64,000 nucleotides of DNA from Musa acuminata AAA Group (lineage: Eukaryota > Streptophyta > Magnoliopsida > Zingiberales > Musaceae), in assembly GCF_036884655.1 (NCBI RefSeq), contig NC_088331.1, forward strand, positions 19,740,001-19,804,000, given 5' to 3'. Made by a program: the position numbers and the translations under genes. The first letter of the stretch is position 1; every line of letters begins with the position of its first letter. Below the pieces are notes generated by a model. The model saw only the letters and a list, made by a program, of their open reading frames with translations, was not told where the DNA came from and did no database searches. Of this stretch, positions 10,038 to 21,622 are shown piece by piece.

Positions 10038-11621
10038 ATGGCATACGCCGAAAACCATGAGGGCCATTCTATTCCACGTCCACCCATGTTCAATGGGACA
10101 GACTACACCTATTGGAAGACCCGAATAAGGATCTTTCTTATTTCTATGGATTTTGAACTTTGGAATCTTGTCGAAAACGGATTTTCGAAGTCTTCTCTTC
10201 CAATGATCGATTGGAATGAATTGGAGAAGAAGGCTTTCGCTCTTAATGCAAAGACTATGAATGCCTTATTTTGTGCACTTGATAAAAACAAATTTAACCA
10301 TGTTTTGACTTGTGAAACCGCATTTGATATTTGGCACACACTCGAAGTGACCCACGAAGGCACAAGTAAAGTGAAAGAGTCAAAAATCAATCTTCTGTTA
10401 CATTCTTTCGAACTTTTCCGGATGAAACCAAGTGAGACCATTGGCGACATGTTTACCCGTTTCACGGATGTTGTCAACGGTCTAAAAGGACTCGGAAAAA
10501 GTTTTTCGGATTTTGAGCTCGTAAATAAGATTCTAAGATCCCTTCCTAAGAGTTGGGATCCTAAAGTCACTACTATTCAAGAGGCGAAAGATCTAAGCAA
10601 TTTCCCTCTTGAAGAACTAATCGGGTTATTAATGACCTACGAGATGACTTGAAAAGCTCATGAAGAGCAAGAAGTCATCCTTCCAAAGAATAGGAAGGAT
10701 ATGACACTTGGAACTTCAGAAGACTACTTGAGAGAAAATTCAAGTGATGAGGACTGTGATGATGACTTAGCACTTCTAACAAGAAAATTTAAAAAATTCA
10801 TTAAAAGAAACAAGTTTAAGAATGACACAAAAAATAAACTTGAACCCAAGAAGGACCAAGTTATTTGCTATGAGTGCAAAAAGCTGGGACACTACAAGAG
10901 TGATTGTCCCCAAGCCAAAAAGGGAACATCAAAGAAGAAGGCACTTAAAGCAACGTGGGATGACTCGAGCGCGTCCGAAGAAGAGGAGTTCAACACCGAG
11001 CAAGTTGCTCACTACGCCTTAATGGCCATCGGAGAGGAGGTAACGAATTTAATAGATGCAAATTTATCATTTGATGAATTATTAAATGCCTTCCATGACT
11101 TATTTGATGAATGCAAGATTATTAGTAGAAAATATAAATTGCTAAAAAAGGAGCATGACAGTGTTACTTGTAATTTTGATAAGTTAAAAGCTGAATATCA
11201 TGATACTTTAGGCTCATGCATAAAATGCCATGATTTAGAAACTCTCTAAAAGGAAAACTTGCTACTTAAGGACACCTTGAAGAAATTCGAGGTTGGTAGC
11301 AAGTCATTGAACATGATCCTTGCAAACAAGGGTCACGTTCCCAAAAGAAGTGGAATTGGATTTGTGAGAAGTCCTCACCAAAATTCAAACACCTTTATAA
11401 AAGGCCCCATCTTACATGTTCAACACCAAAGCAAATGCAACTTTTGTTGCAAACTTGGACACAAAACGTATTATTGTCCATTCAAGAAAATTAGTCCGAA
11501 TAAATTAATTTGGGTTCCCAAATGAACCATGACAAATTCTATGCAATATGATAAACAATATAGATCTATTTTTTAGGCACCCAAAAGCAAATGGGTTCCT
11601 AAAAATCATCCTTTCTTGTAG
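10038..11621 (+). pseudogene. gag: SV2 gag, several stops
   Basis: Copia gag in a single frame from the ATG at 10038, 36 bases after the PBS. Capsid domain at residues 1-205 (YTYWKTRIRIFL, ALDKNKFNH, GDMFTRFTDVV). Two CCHC zinc knuckles: CYECKKLGHYKSDC at 10866-10907 and CNFCCKLGHKTYYC at 11436-11477. The second is separated from the first by a long acidic and coiled stretch. Stops in frame: TGA 10650, TAA 11247, TGA 11523, TAG about 11574 and TAG 11619. Aligned with SV3, the first four are private to this copy, but the TAG at 11619 is shared with SV3 (39951) and may be the natural gag end. The frame continues into protease with no shift. Confidence 0.88.
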
Positions 11622-12978
11622 AAACCTATACCATTGCAAGCTAGGAGCAAGAGATGGTACTTTGATAGTGGATGCTCAAGGCATATGACCGGAGATCCAT
11701 CTCAATTCTCTAAGCTCACTAGCATAGACGAAGGCTATGTCACCTTCGGAGACAACAACAAGGGTAAAATCATTGGCAAAGGAACCATAGGTAACAAATC
11801 CAACTTCTTTATTGAAGATGTTTTGTTAGTTAATGGTTTAAAACATAACCTCTTGAGCATTAGTCAATTATGTGATAAAGGATACATTGTCAGATTCGAA
11901 TCTAATGCTTGCATCATTGAAAAACCGCACAAAAACATGTCTATGATTGCATTAAAACAAAATAACGTATACACTATTGACATCAATGATTTGTGTTATG
12001 AAATGTGTTTTTCAGTTTTGAATGAGGATGCTTGGCTATGGCATAGAAGATTAGGTCATGCTAGCATGAAACTAATCACTTAAATATCATCTAAAGAACT
12101 TGTAAGAGGAATTCCTCATATCAAGTTCATCAAAGATAATGTATGTGATGCTTGCCAATTAGGTAAATAAATTAATGGTAGTTTCAAATCTAAGAATCAA
12201 ATAAGCACCTATAGGCCCTTACAATTGATCCATATGGACTTGTTCGGACCAATCTCTACATCAAGTCTAGGAGGTAGCAAATACGCCTTTGTCATTGTAG
12301 ATGACTATAGTAGATATACATGGACTTTCTTCTTAAAACAGAAAAATGAATGCTTTAGATATTTTACCAAGTTTTGTAAACTTGTTCAAAATGAGAAGGG
12401 GTCTATGATTTCGTCAATTAGAAGTGATCACGGTGGAGAATTTCAAAACCATGATTTCCAAGAATTTTGTGAACTCAATGGATACAACCATAATTTCTCT
12501 ACTCCAAGAAATCCTCAACAAAATGGAGTAGTAGAAAGAAAAAATCGAAATTTACAAGAAATGGCAAAAATTTAAATGAACATAGCCTACCCAAATATTT
12601 TTGGGCCGAAGCCATAAACACCGCATGCTATATATTGAATAGAGTTCTGGTAAGACCCTTACTCACCAAAACTCCTTATGAGTTATGGAACAACAAAAAA
12701 CCCAACGTTTCATATTTTAAAGTCTTTGGGTGTAAGTGTTTTATCTTGAATGAAAAGAATAACTTAGGAAAATTTGATGCTAAATCCGATGAAGGAATCT
12801 TTCTTGGTTATTCTTCGGTTTCTAAAGCTTTTCGTATCTTCAATAAAAGAACCTTAATTATTGAAGAATCCATTCATGTTGTTTTCAATGAGATTTCCGA
12901 AATCAAGAAAAACGATTTTGATGATGATGTTAATTTTGATTCCTTGAATTTAAATGAAACCCGTCTCCAATTAGCAAC
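11622..12978 (+). pseudogene. pol: SV2 protease and integrase region (broken)
   Basis: Aspartic protease begins with the motif YFDSGCSRHMTG at about 11658; the catalytic D-S-G triad is intact. It is followed by the integrase zinc-binding segment (LWHRRLGHAS ... CDACQ, an H-H-C-C pattern) and the catalytic core: D in HMDLFGP (about 12231), D in RSDHGGEF (about 12427), E in NGVVERKNR (about 12531). Stops are TAA at 12081, 12168 and 12573. The 12168 stop is at the same codon as one in SV3. A shift occurs near 12575, where sequence present in SV3 is missing, and another near 12958, just ahead of the RT frame. The enzyme would process the polyprotein and insert cDNA, but cannot be made from this copy. 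Confidence 0.88.
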
Positions 12979-14013
12979 TTGGATGCATCCACTTCCGAAA
13001 CATCCTTACCCAAGGATTGGAAGTATGTAGATGCTCATCCTAAGGAGCTAATCCTAGGAGACATATCAAAGGGGGTTCAAACACGATCTTCTTTTAAAAA
13101 TTTTTGTGCGAACGCCGCTTTTCTCTCCCAAATTGAACCCAAATGTGTTGACGAAGCCATGAAAGATGATTCATGGATTATCGCAATGCAAGATGAATTG
13201 AATCAATTTGAAAGAAATGAGGTGTGGAAGCTTGTTCCTAGGCCAAATGACCATTTAGTTATTGGTACTAAATGGGTCTTTAGAAATAAGCAAGATGAAA
13301 ATGGTATCGTGGTTAGAAACAAGGCTAGATTAGTGGCCAAAGGTTTTAACCAAGAAGAAGGTATCGATTACGAAGAAACCTTCGCTCCTGTGGCTCGATT
13401 AGAAGCCATAAGGATGCTCCTTGCCTACGCTAGTAGTAATAATTTTAAGTTGTTTCAAATGGATGTTAAAAGCGCTTTTCTTAATGGGTTTATTTCCGAA
13501 GAAGTCTATGTTGAACAACCTTCTGGATTTGAAAATAATAGCCTCCCTAATCATGTGTTTAGATTAACCAAAGCTCTCTATGGTTTAAAACAAGCCCCGA
13601 GGGCTTGGTATGAGAGACTTAGTTCTTTTCTTATTGAAAATGATTTCACAAAAGGCAAGGTTGATACTACATTATTCATCAAGAATTTTGAAAATAATTT
13701 TCTCATTATTCAGATTTATGTTGACGATATTATCTTTGGTTCCACGAATGAATCTCTTTGTGAATCGTTTGCTAAAACTATGAGTCTTGAATTCGAAATG
13801 AGTTTAATGGGAGAATTAACATTCTTCTTAGGCTTACAAATCAAACAACTAAGCATTGGCATCTTTATTAGTCAAACTAAATATGCTATGAATTTACTAA
13901 AAAAGTTTAATATGAATAACTCAAAGGCTATTAACACTCCTATGAGCACCTCCACTAAGTTAGAAATTGATGAAAGTGGAGAAAGCTTCGATCAAAAAAC
14001 TTATAGGGTATGA
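12979..14013 (+). pseudogene. pol: SV2 reverse transcriptase, open but separated by frameshifts
   Basis: A 344-residue open stretch holding the Copia RT core: [53 protein letters not shown] (first catalytic Asp), [13 protein letters not shown], and the catalytic box YVDD at 13717-13728. It makes cDNA from element RNA. The listed ATG is internal; the true product is part of the polyprotein. It is joined to RNase H by a one-base loss near 14008 (SV3 has the extra G), which creates the stop at 14011. Confidence 0.9.
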
Positions 14014-14666
14014 TAGGAAGTTTACTTTACCTCACTACAACTAGACTAGACATCATGTTCAGTGTAGGACTTTGTGCTAGATTTCAATCAAACCCTAAGA
14101 TATCTCATCTCAAAGCAGTTAAAAGAATACTTAGATATCTTAATGGTACCACAAATATAGGATTATGGTACCCAAAATCAAAGAATCTTGAGTTAATTGC
14201 TTATGCTGATGCGGACTTTGCTAGCTGTAGACTAGATAGAAAAAGCACATCAGGAACATGTCAATTTTTAGGACATGCCCTTGTTTCCTGGTCATCTAAG
14301 AAACAAAACTCGGTTGCACTATCAACAACCGAAGCTGAATATATTGCAGCAAGTGCATGCTGTGCACAAGTTGTATGGATGAAAAACACCTTAGAAGATT
14401 ATAAAGTTCATCTTAAAAATATTCTCATTAAATGTGATAACAAAAATGCAATATGCTTAACAAAGAATCCTATACAACACTCAAGAATAAAACATATTGA
14501 TATTAGACATCACTTTATATGAGATCATGTTACTCATCATGACGTAATCATAGAGTTCATTGATACTAAACATCAACTAGCTGACATTTTTACAAAACCT
14601 CTAAGTGAAGAGCAATTTGATTTCATAAGAAGAGAATTAGGAATGTTGATGTGTCCGAATACATAA
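14010..14666 (+). pseudogene. pol: SV2 RNase H, one stop
   Basis: Begins with [16 protein letters not shown] and continues with the Copia RNase H motifs AYADADFASC, SVALSTTEAEYIAAS, IKCDN and KHIDIRHHF. A TGA at 14520 replaces the arginine codon seen in SV3 and SV4 (a CGA to TGA change), after which the frame stays open through ADIFTKPLSEEQFDFIRREL to TAA at 14664-14666. It degrades the RNA strand during cDNA synthesis. Confidence 0.9.
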
Positions 14667-15798
14667 ACTAGTTAAAATTATTTTTTGGACTTTATTGAAT
14701 GATCAAATCACTTGATTGCAATTACATGCCTAAATAACATGTTGTAAATTATGTGTTGAATACAAAAATATTTTGTCTTCATGATTGTATTTAAAAATCT
14801 GTAGCATAGTCGTGTCCGAATGCATGAAAGTATTCATTTCATTTTTGGATTCGCTTAACAATTGGAATGCTAAAAATTGGATTTTCTCATACACTTTTAT
14901 GAAAAATATTTTTCTGAAAAGATTTGATAAAATGGTTCCTGCTTATAAATTCCATCTTGAAATATGGATGATAGTATTTTTACTTGCAAAAAGTTGTTTC
15001 ACACACATATCTTGACTCAAAGTAAACCCACAAATAGCTGGCTTTCCTCTTTCATGCAAAAAGATTATAACAAATAAAAAGGAAGAAGTATTCAAAGTAA
15101 TCTACGTATCATGTCTTCCTTTATATGCTTGATTTCCTATCACTTACTATTGGAAAATAACATGAACCCAGTTAAGGCATGAACAATTATCGCACTTATG
15201 CTCAAAATTTGCTTATATTGTTCTCCTGGTATCACAACTACCATGCTTTTTGTTGATGACAAAGGGGGAGAAATATATGAATTGATGCTATAAACACTGA
15301 TGCTATGATTATCCCATGCTTGCATCACCAAGAGATATATGAACATATGCTATGATTAATTTGCATTATACCTTTTTTGTATCGCGTCAAGATATCAAAC
15401 AAAAACTTGCATCGTAATTCTACGAGTTGATATCTTACCATGTGATGAAATGCAATACTTGCTAAAATATTTGGAATATGTACATCATGTAATGATATCA
15501 AAATCTTACTTCGCAGCTTTACATGTTGATATCTTACAATATGATGAATTGCTACAATTACCATCATTCAAACTTTTTATGAAAAATTTGAAAATGAATG
15601 TCAAGCCTTGACATCATCTTCAGAGAGATACATCATGATGGGAATCATGATGGGAGTATTGATAAGTTCAAATGATTCTAACTTATCAATATGTCTCTTG
15701 AATTCTTAGGTTTTGAATTCAAGAATGACTTATCTTAAGTATGACATATAGACAGGGGGAATTAAGGTTAACTCCATTATTAATTGATTGTCATCATC
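14667..15798 (+). other. SV2 3' internal non-coding region
   Basis: 1.1 kb, AT-rich, with no convincing frame; only short frames of about 70-80 codons, not conserved in SV3. No envelope-like gene. It has an extra purine tract, GACAAAGGGGGAGAAA, at about 15258-15273, and the corresponding sequence occurs in SV3 and (reverse) SV4. A GTTAACTCC/GGAGTTAA-type repeat precedes the PPT. Confidence 0.75.
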
Positions 15799-15812
15799 AA
15801 AAAGGGGGAGAT
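15799..15812 (+). other. polypurine tract of SV2
   Basis: AAAAAGGGGGAGAT immediately before the 3' LTR; plus-strand primer site. Confidence 0.9.
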
Positions 15813-16832
15813 TATTGAATCTCGGATTTTCATGATGAAGTCAATTGTCATTTGTTATCTAATCTATATGCTGAGATAAGTGTGCAGGATTAACTACGAT
15901 GAAAGTAAGACATGCAGCAGGAGTTGTGCCGGAGTCAAGAAAATGATCACGTTGGGAGTTCGAGAGTTCGACGGAAGTTCGGACAGTCGTCGGAGGTTCT
16001 GCAGGAACAAATCAGAGAAGTCCATAAGCTTGCCAAAGAAGCTCGTTGGAACTCGCCAAGTGAATCGTCGCAAGTCCAGGAGTTTGCCGGAAGTCCGCAG
16101 GAGCATCACCGAGGGTTCATCGGATGATCGACGGAAGTTCACCGGAAGAAGCGATTGACGCGTCGGAGCAAGTTGCAGTAAATGTCTTAGGGAATATCGT
16201 AGTTAGCATAATGATTAAGTTGGAAATGGGAGGTGATCCCATTAACTTAATCTTGGGGCAATTGGGCCCCTAAAAAACCTAAATTGGGCCGAATGGATCA
16301 ACCCATTCGGACCCTAATTTCTGCTAGGCGGTTGAACCGCCCAAGCAGGAGGTTGCACCGCCTGGGCTCAGTCTCCGAGCGAGACTGGGAGGTGCAACCG
16401 CTCTAGCCAGGCGGTGGCACCGCCTGGGCTCATTCTCCGAGCGAGATTGGGCGGTGCAACCTCCCCTAACAAGAGGTGGCACCGCCTGAGCTCGGTCTTC
16501 GAGCTCTGGCAGGAGGTGCAACCGCCTCAGTCAGGAGGTGCAACCGCCTGAGCTCGGTCTTCGAGCTCTGGCAGGAGGTGCAACCGCCCCTGACAAGAGG
16601 TGGCACCGCCTAGAGGCTCAGTCTTCGAGCTCTGCTAGGTGGTGCAACCGCTCCAGTCAGGAGGTGCAACCGCCTGATCCCGGAATTACGGGAATTGACA
16701 GTTTTGAGCTCCAAATTTAAACTAGGTTGGGGCCTATAAATACCCCACCCATTCAGCACTGAAAGGGCATGAACTTACACTGAAATCTTGATCTTTTTCT
16801 GTGATTCTTAGAGCTCAAAATTATTGTAAAAG
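15813..16832 (+). repeat. SV2 3' LTR, first part
   Basis: Begins TATTGAATCTC (TG changed to TA) and follows the 5' LTR through the palindrome array (16324-16677) and TATA box (16734-16742) to AAAAG at 16828-16832, the target duplicated by GY1. The array is longer than in the 5' LTR by about one module pair. Confidence 0.9.
16734..16742 (+). promoter_or_regulatory. TATA box of SV2 3' LTR
   Basis: CTATAAATA in the same conserved context as in the 5' LTR; GY1 is inserted about 90 bases downstream. Confidence 0.7.
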
Positions 16833-16985
16833 TGTTAGAACCCTTGCAGATTCTAAACTTGGGGTTGATCTCTTTAGGGGATCGGCCTCCTTGGAACTCT
16901 ATAGGGGTTCCGCTCTCCAAGTTGCTGCTCAAAGGCTGCAGAAAAGATTCATCCATTGCTTAAGAAAAGAGAAGGAATACATGGC

Positions 16986-16994
16986 TATTTATAG
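16986..16994 (-). promoter_or_regulatory. TATA box of GY1 3' LTR
   Basis: CTATAAATA on the minus strand, in CCCTATAAATAGCC. The 5' LTR copy, which would drive the element, is at 22352-22360. Confidence 0.7.
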
Positions 16995-17122
16995 GGCTTC
17001 TAAACCCTAACTCCTAATAGGACTCCTACTTAAGACTCTTACTTCTAACCAACTCCAAATATGACTCATACTCAAGACTCCTATTCCCTTACAACTCCTA
17101 ATTCTTCTCTAAGAAAAAACCT

Positions 17123-17254
17123 CCTAACAAAATGTCCCTTTCAATTAGGACTCTCCTAGTTAGAGTCCTAACAGAGTGTCCCTCTTAATTAGGACTCTCA
17201 TAGCTAGAGTCCTAACAGAATGTCCCTCTCAATTAGGACTCTCCTAGCTAGAGT
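17123..17254. repeat. 44-bp x3 tandem repeat in GY1 3' LTR
   Basis: Three units, each starting CCTAACA(G/A)A(A/G)TGTCCCT and ending CTAGAGT, followed by the terminal CCTAACA of the LTR. Each unit therefore repeats the LTR end sequence. Confidence 0.9.
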
Positions 17255-17261
17255 CCTAACA

Positions 17262-17275
17262 GACCCGCCCTCTTC
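17262..17275 (-). other. polypurine tract of GY1
   Basis: On the minus strand GAAGAGGGCGGGTC directly before the 3' LTR. Confidence 0.75.
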
Positions 17276-17290
17276 AAATCAGCCTTATCC

Positions 17291-18682
17291 TCAAGGCTGA
17301 GATTCCATGAACTCAGGGAACCGGGTCTTCAGCTCCTCATATGGTTCCCATGTGGCGTCTTCAAGTGGTAGATTATTCCAATGCACTAGTACTTTAGTAG
17401 AGAGATGTCGGCGACGCATCACGATCCTACGATCGAGGATGACCTGTGGTTGGGCTTGAATAACTCCATCCTCAGTTGTGTTGGGCAGTTGGATCTGGGG
17501 TGACTCGTGTTCTCCCAACTTGGGCTTTAGGCATGATACGTGGAAGACAGGGTGAATTTTGGCATCTTCAGGTAATTTAAGTCTGTATGCCACGGCTCCA
17601 ATACGCTTTGTGATCTGATAGGGCCCATAAAAACATGGGGATAGCTTCATGGAGGCTCGAGTGTTGATAGAGAGTTGCTTGTATGGTTGTAGGCGAAGAT
17701 AAACCCAATCTCCCACTGAAAATTCTCTTTCACTTCGTCGTGTGTCGGCTTGCTGCTTCATTCTGGCTTGAGCGGTAGAGAGATTATCTTTTAACAGTTG
17801 TAAGAGTTTGTCCCTATCAATCAATTCTTGGTCAACCTGATCTACCTTGGCCGAGCCAATTACATACTTTGGAATCACAGGTGCTGGTCGACCATACAAT
17901 GCTTCATAAGGGGCACATTTTGTAGATGAATGATATATAGTATTATACCACCATTCGACCCAAGGAAGCCATTTTGCCCACTCTTTTGGTCTGTCGCTAG
18001 CGAAACACCGGAGGTACGTCTCTAAGCACCTATTTACCACCTCTATTTGGCTGTCAGTTTGTGGATGATATGCTGTGCTCATCTTGAGTTTGGTGCCTTG
18101 TAATTGAAATAACTCGGTCCAAAATTTACTAGTGAAGATCCTGTCACGATCACTTACGATGGACCTTGGCATCCCATGCAGTTTAACAATATTTTCTATG
18201 AAAATCTGAGCAATACTAGCAGTAGTGTAGGGATTTCTCACAGTATAAAAATGAGCATATTTCGTAAGTCGATCAACCACCACGAGAATCGTGCTTTTAC
18301 CTTTGGAAGATGGCAGCCCTTTAATGAAGTCCATGGAGATGTCAATCCACACTGAGTCTAGTATGGGTAGTGGTTGTAGCTTCCCTGGATTTGCCACAGT
18401 TTCACCCTTGTGCTATTGACATACATCACATTGTGCCACATATTCAGCAATAATTTTTTTCATCCCTCTCCAATAAAAATTTTGCTTCACTCTTTTGTAG
18501 GTTCTTAGGAATCCAAAGTGCCCTGCTGAAGGTATAGAGTGCATTTCATGCAAGATGATTGCGATGCAAGGGGAGTCAGGTATAAGCATAATGCGACCTT
18601 TGTAGCATAAATCCCTCGAATCCCAGGTGTAGTGGGCTATTGCACTTGGATCCTCCTCCAATTTTTTTATGATCTTGTTGAT
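17291..18682 (-). pseudogene. pol: GY1 integrase and chromodomain, one stop
   Basis: Starts with the zinc-binding HHCC segment (HEMHSIPSAGHFG ... CDVCQ), interrupted right after CDVCQ by TAG at 18413-18415. The catalytic core follows: D in WIDISMDFIKG, D in VSDRDRIFTS, E in HPQTDSQIEVVN; the usual TDGQTE is TDSQIE, with the catalytic E kept. A GPYQI / HPVFHVSCLK (GPY/F-type) segment leads to a C-terminal chromodomain (VLVHWNNLPLEDATWEPYEEL), which in chromoviruses is thought to steer integration to marked chromatin. Ends at TGA 17291. Same frame as gag and RT throughout. Confidence 0.92.
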
Positions 18683-19960
18683 CTATGGATCCTTCTTCCA
18701 TTCTTCCCTAATGTCCTCGAGGAGACCAGTGGTAGGAAGGGAGATGGCTGAAACCTTAGCTTGTTCAGGTAGTCGTGAGAGTGCATATGCAACAACGTTT
18801 TCTTTCCCCTTTTTGTAAATAATTTCATAATCAAATCCAAGTTTGGTTACCCATTTTTGTTGCTCAGGGGATGATATCTTTTGCTCCAAAAAGTACTTTA
18901 GGCTTTTATGGTCAGTTTTAATTTGAAATCGCCGGCCGATCAGGTAGGGTCTCCACCTCGTTACTGCGTGTACAATGGCAAGTATCTCCTTATCATATAC
19001 TGACATATTTTGATGGGAGGGAGATAATGCCTTGCTAGTGTATGCGAGTGGTCGACCATTTTGCATAAGAACGGCTCCAATTCCGACTCCAGATGCGTCG
19101 GCCTCAATGATGAAGGGTCTATTGAAATCTGGTAGCGCAAGCACCGGCGTCGTTGTCATGGCTGCTTTAATTTTGTCGAAGGCAACAGAGGCTTTGTCCG
19201 ACCATTGGAAAGCATCTTTTTTCAGTAAAGAAGTGAGTGGTGCACTGATCTTCCCATAGTCCTTAACAAATTTTCGGTAGTAGCCCGTTAGTCCAAGGAA
19301 CCCCCACAGTAATTTCACGTTTGTAGGTTTCGGCCAGCCTTGCATTGCCTCAATTTTTGTTGGGTCTACCGCCACTCCTTCTTCTGATATTATATGCCCA
19401 AGGTACTCTACTTTTTGTTGGAGAAAGCTGCACTTTGGTTGCTTAACAAAAAGAGTATTCTCCCGAAGAGTCGTCAAAACAATCCGTAAATGTTGAAAGT
19501 GAGTCTCAAGAGAAGGGCTGTAAACGAGAATATCATCGAAAAATACCAGCACAAATTTACGAAGAAAGCTCCAAAATATATCATTCATGAGACTTTGAAA
19601 GGTTGAAGGAGTATTAGTGAGTCCAAAAGGCATTACCAAGAATTCATAATGGGCATCATGTGTGCGAAATGCAGTTTTTGGAATGTCATCGTTACATACC
19701 CGAATTTGGTGGTAACCGGATCGGAGGTCCAATTTCGTGAAGACTCGAGCTCCTTTCAATTCATCAAGAAGTTCATCCACCACTGGTATTGGATATTTGT
19801 CCTTGACGGTGATGCCATTTAAAGCTCGATAGTCGATGCACATCCGCCAAGTTCCGTCCTTCTTGCATACAAGTAGCACCGGTGAGGAATAGGGGTTGCA
19901 ACTTGGTCGACTCACCCCTGTTTCAAGCATCTCCTTTACGATCTTTTCAATTTCATCTTT
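18683..19960 (-). pseudogene. pol: GY1 reverse transcriptase and RNase H, open between two stops
   Basis: About 425 codons. RT motifs in order: VLLVCKKDGTWRMCIDYRAL, TKLDLRSGYHQIR, FLVMPFGLTN, and the catalytic box FFDDILVYS (tyrosine of YxDD is F, common in Gypsy). The RT is followed by the connection and RNase H (IIEADASGVGIGAVL, YDKEILAIV, TDHKSLKYF, ALSRLPE). Flanking stops are TAG at 19961 and TAG at 18683, both explained by one C-to-T change in a CAG codon. The longest run without a stop is 415 residues from an internal ATG. Confidence 0.93.
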
Positions 19961-20647
19961 CTAGAGGTGAGGATATCGGTATGGTCGAGTGTTCGCTGGT
20001 GGCTTGCCCGGAAGGATTGGAATTCGATGGTCATGTTGCCGAGAAGGAGGAAGACCGCACGGTTCAGCAAATATGTCGGCAAATTCAGTAAGCAATTGGG
20101 CAAGATTTTGATCTTCAAATTCTATTTTCTTCCCCTCTGGTTGCTGCTGGAGGTGCATCAAAAAGGCACCATTTACCTTGTGTAAAACTTTCTCCATTCG
20201 TTGGGTCGAAATAGTGGTAACGTTGCTTCCGCGCTTCCCGCGTAGGATGATTTGTTTGCCCTTACAGTAGAATTTCATAATTAATTTAGAAAAGTTCCAA
20301 GAGACATCACCTAGTGTAGTCAGCCATTCTATACCAAGTACTACCTCATAGTCATCGATTGGTAGGAGGAAGAAATTGGTGATAATTTCTTGGTCTTGCA
20401 GTAATAGTTTCACCTGCGGGCATCTTTGGTCGCACTTTAGGATTCTACCGTCGGCAACCTTTACATCGAACTTGCTGCAACCTTCAATATGCAGTGCCAT
20501 CCGAGCAGCAACCTTACTATTCAGGAAGTTATTAGTGCTACCCGTGTCGATGAGAACAGTGATCGGCTGTTGTTTGAGAAGGCCTCCAACTTTCATCGTT
20601 TGCGGATTTGAATAGCCGGCTAGTGCGTGTACCGTAATGTCGGTCGG
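19961..20647 (-). pseudogene. pol: GY1 protease region, open
   Basis: Retropepsin-like aspartic protease with the active site VLIDTGSTNNFL and the downstream VVLGIEWL (ILG-like) element. It is followed by the linker to RT (FADIFAEPCGLPPSR, DHRIPILPG). Bounded by TAG 20648-20650 on the gag side and TAG 19961-19963 on the RT side, in the same frame as its neighbours. It processes the polyprotein. Confidence 0.9.
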
Positions 20648-21622
20648 CTATGGCTCTTCTTCCATATCTTCTTCTTCATGTTCAAGGCTCTCTTCTAGAT
20701 GTTCAATGACCTCTTCTTCTACTGGTTCAATCATAATAAGTCTACCTTTTTTACAGCGATGCTCGTGGCTCCACGGCTCGTCGCAATGCCAACATAACCC
20801 CTTCGCAGATCGCTCCCGAAGTTCTTCTCTTGTTAACCTTTTCGGTGCAGGGACTCGGTTGATAGTAGGGGGGGCTGAGGGCTTTAGTATTGTAGGTCGT
20901 GGAGTGATCCTTGTCCTCTGGGCTTCATGGTTCAATCTCTCCTCTTGAAGTCATGCGAAAGAGATGGCTGCCATAAGCGTGTATGGTTGTCACGCCTTAA
21001 CTTCTCCCCGGATCTCCGGCTTTAAGCCCTCAATAAAAGTCCCCAATAATTGTTTTTCAGACCAATCACGAGTTTGATTAGATAATCTTTCAAACCTGGT
21101 TTGGTACTCCTGAATGGTGGAGGTTTGTCGGATCTTTGCTAGTTGTCCGTCAATGTTCTCGTAATAAGTTGGTCCGAAGCGGATCAGTAGTCCTTCTTTG
21201 AATTGTCGCCATGAAAGGGCTCCATAAGTGTGTTCAAACCAGTCAAACCATTGTATGGCATCCCCTTCAAGATGTATAGCTGTAATTTCCACCATGGATG
21301 CATCCGCAGTTTTATGGTACCGAAAATATCGCTCAGCGCGCGAGATCCAACCAATTGGGTCTCCTTCTTCCCATCTAGGGAAGTCCACTCTCATGCGCGA
21401 ATAGTTGGGGTCGGTCATAGAGCCTCCCCTCTCTTGGAAGTCATCTCTTTGGGCATGATATGATTGGTTAGAGCTCTCTCCTTGATGTGATTTCTTCGGG
21501 CTTGGTGGTCGGCCCAAACTGAATTCGGTAAGGAGAGTCCGAATCTTATCCTCCATTCGTGCCTCAAAGGCTTCAAATTTAGCATTGATTGCCTCCTCAG
21601 ATGCCATAGTATATGACTCCAA
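20648..21622 (-). pseudogene. gag: GY1 gag, one internal stop
   Basis: Starts at ATG 21622 (a second Met lies 5 codons later at 21607 and could also serve). An N-terminal coiled region (NAKFEAFEARMEDKIRTLL) is followed by the Gypsy capsid retrotransposon-gag domain (FPRWEEGDPIGWISRAERYF, QWFDWFEHTYG, QEYQTRFERLSNQT, FIEGLKPEIRGEV). TGA at 20990 interrupts it; by context CGA. Past it come a proline-rich linker and one CCHC zinc knuckle, CWHCDEPWSHEHRC, then an acidic run. TAG at 20648 ends this part. No frameshift from here to the end of pol. Confidence 0.9.

Larger units (their letters stand above)
16833..17261 (-). repeat. GY1 3' LTR
   Basis: 429 bp, TGTTAGAACC...CCTAACA as read on the plus strand. 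It has a TATA box at 16986-16994 (minus strand) and three 44-bp tandem repeats at 17123-17254. Confidence 0.95.

Noticed and set aside
14667..15798. Envelope-like gene after pol, as in SIRE1
   Set aside because: No frame above about 80 codons and none conserved between SV2, SV3 and SV4; no signal peptide or membrane helices with context.
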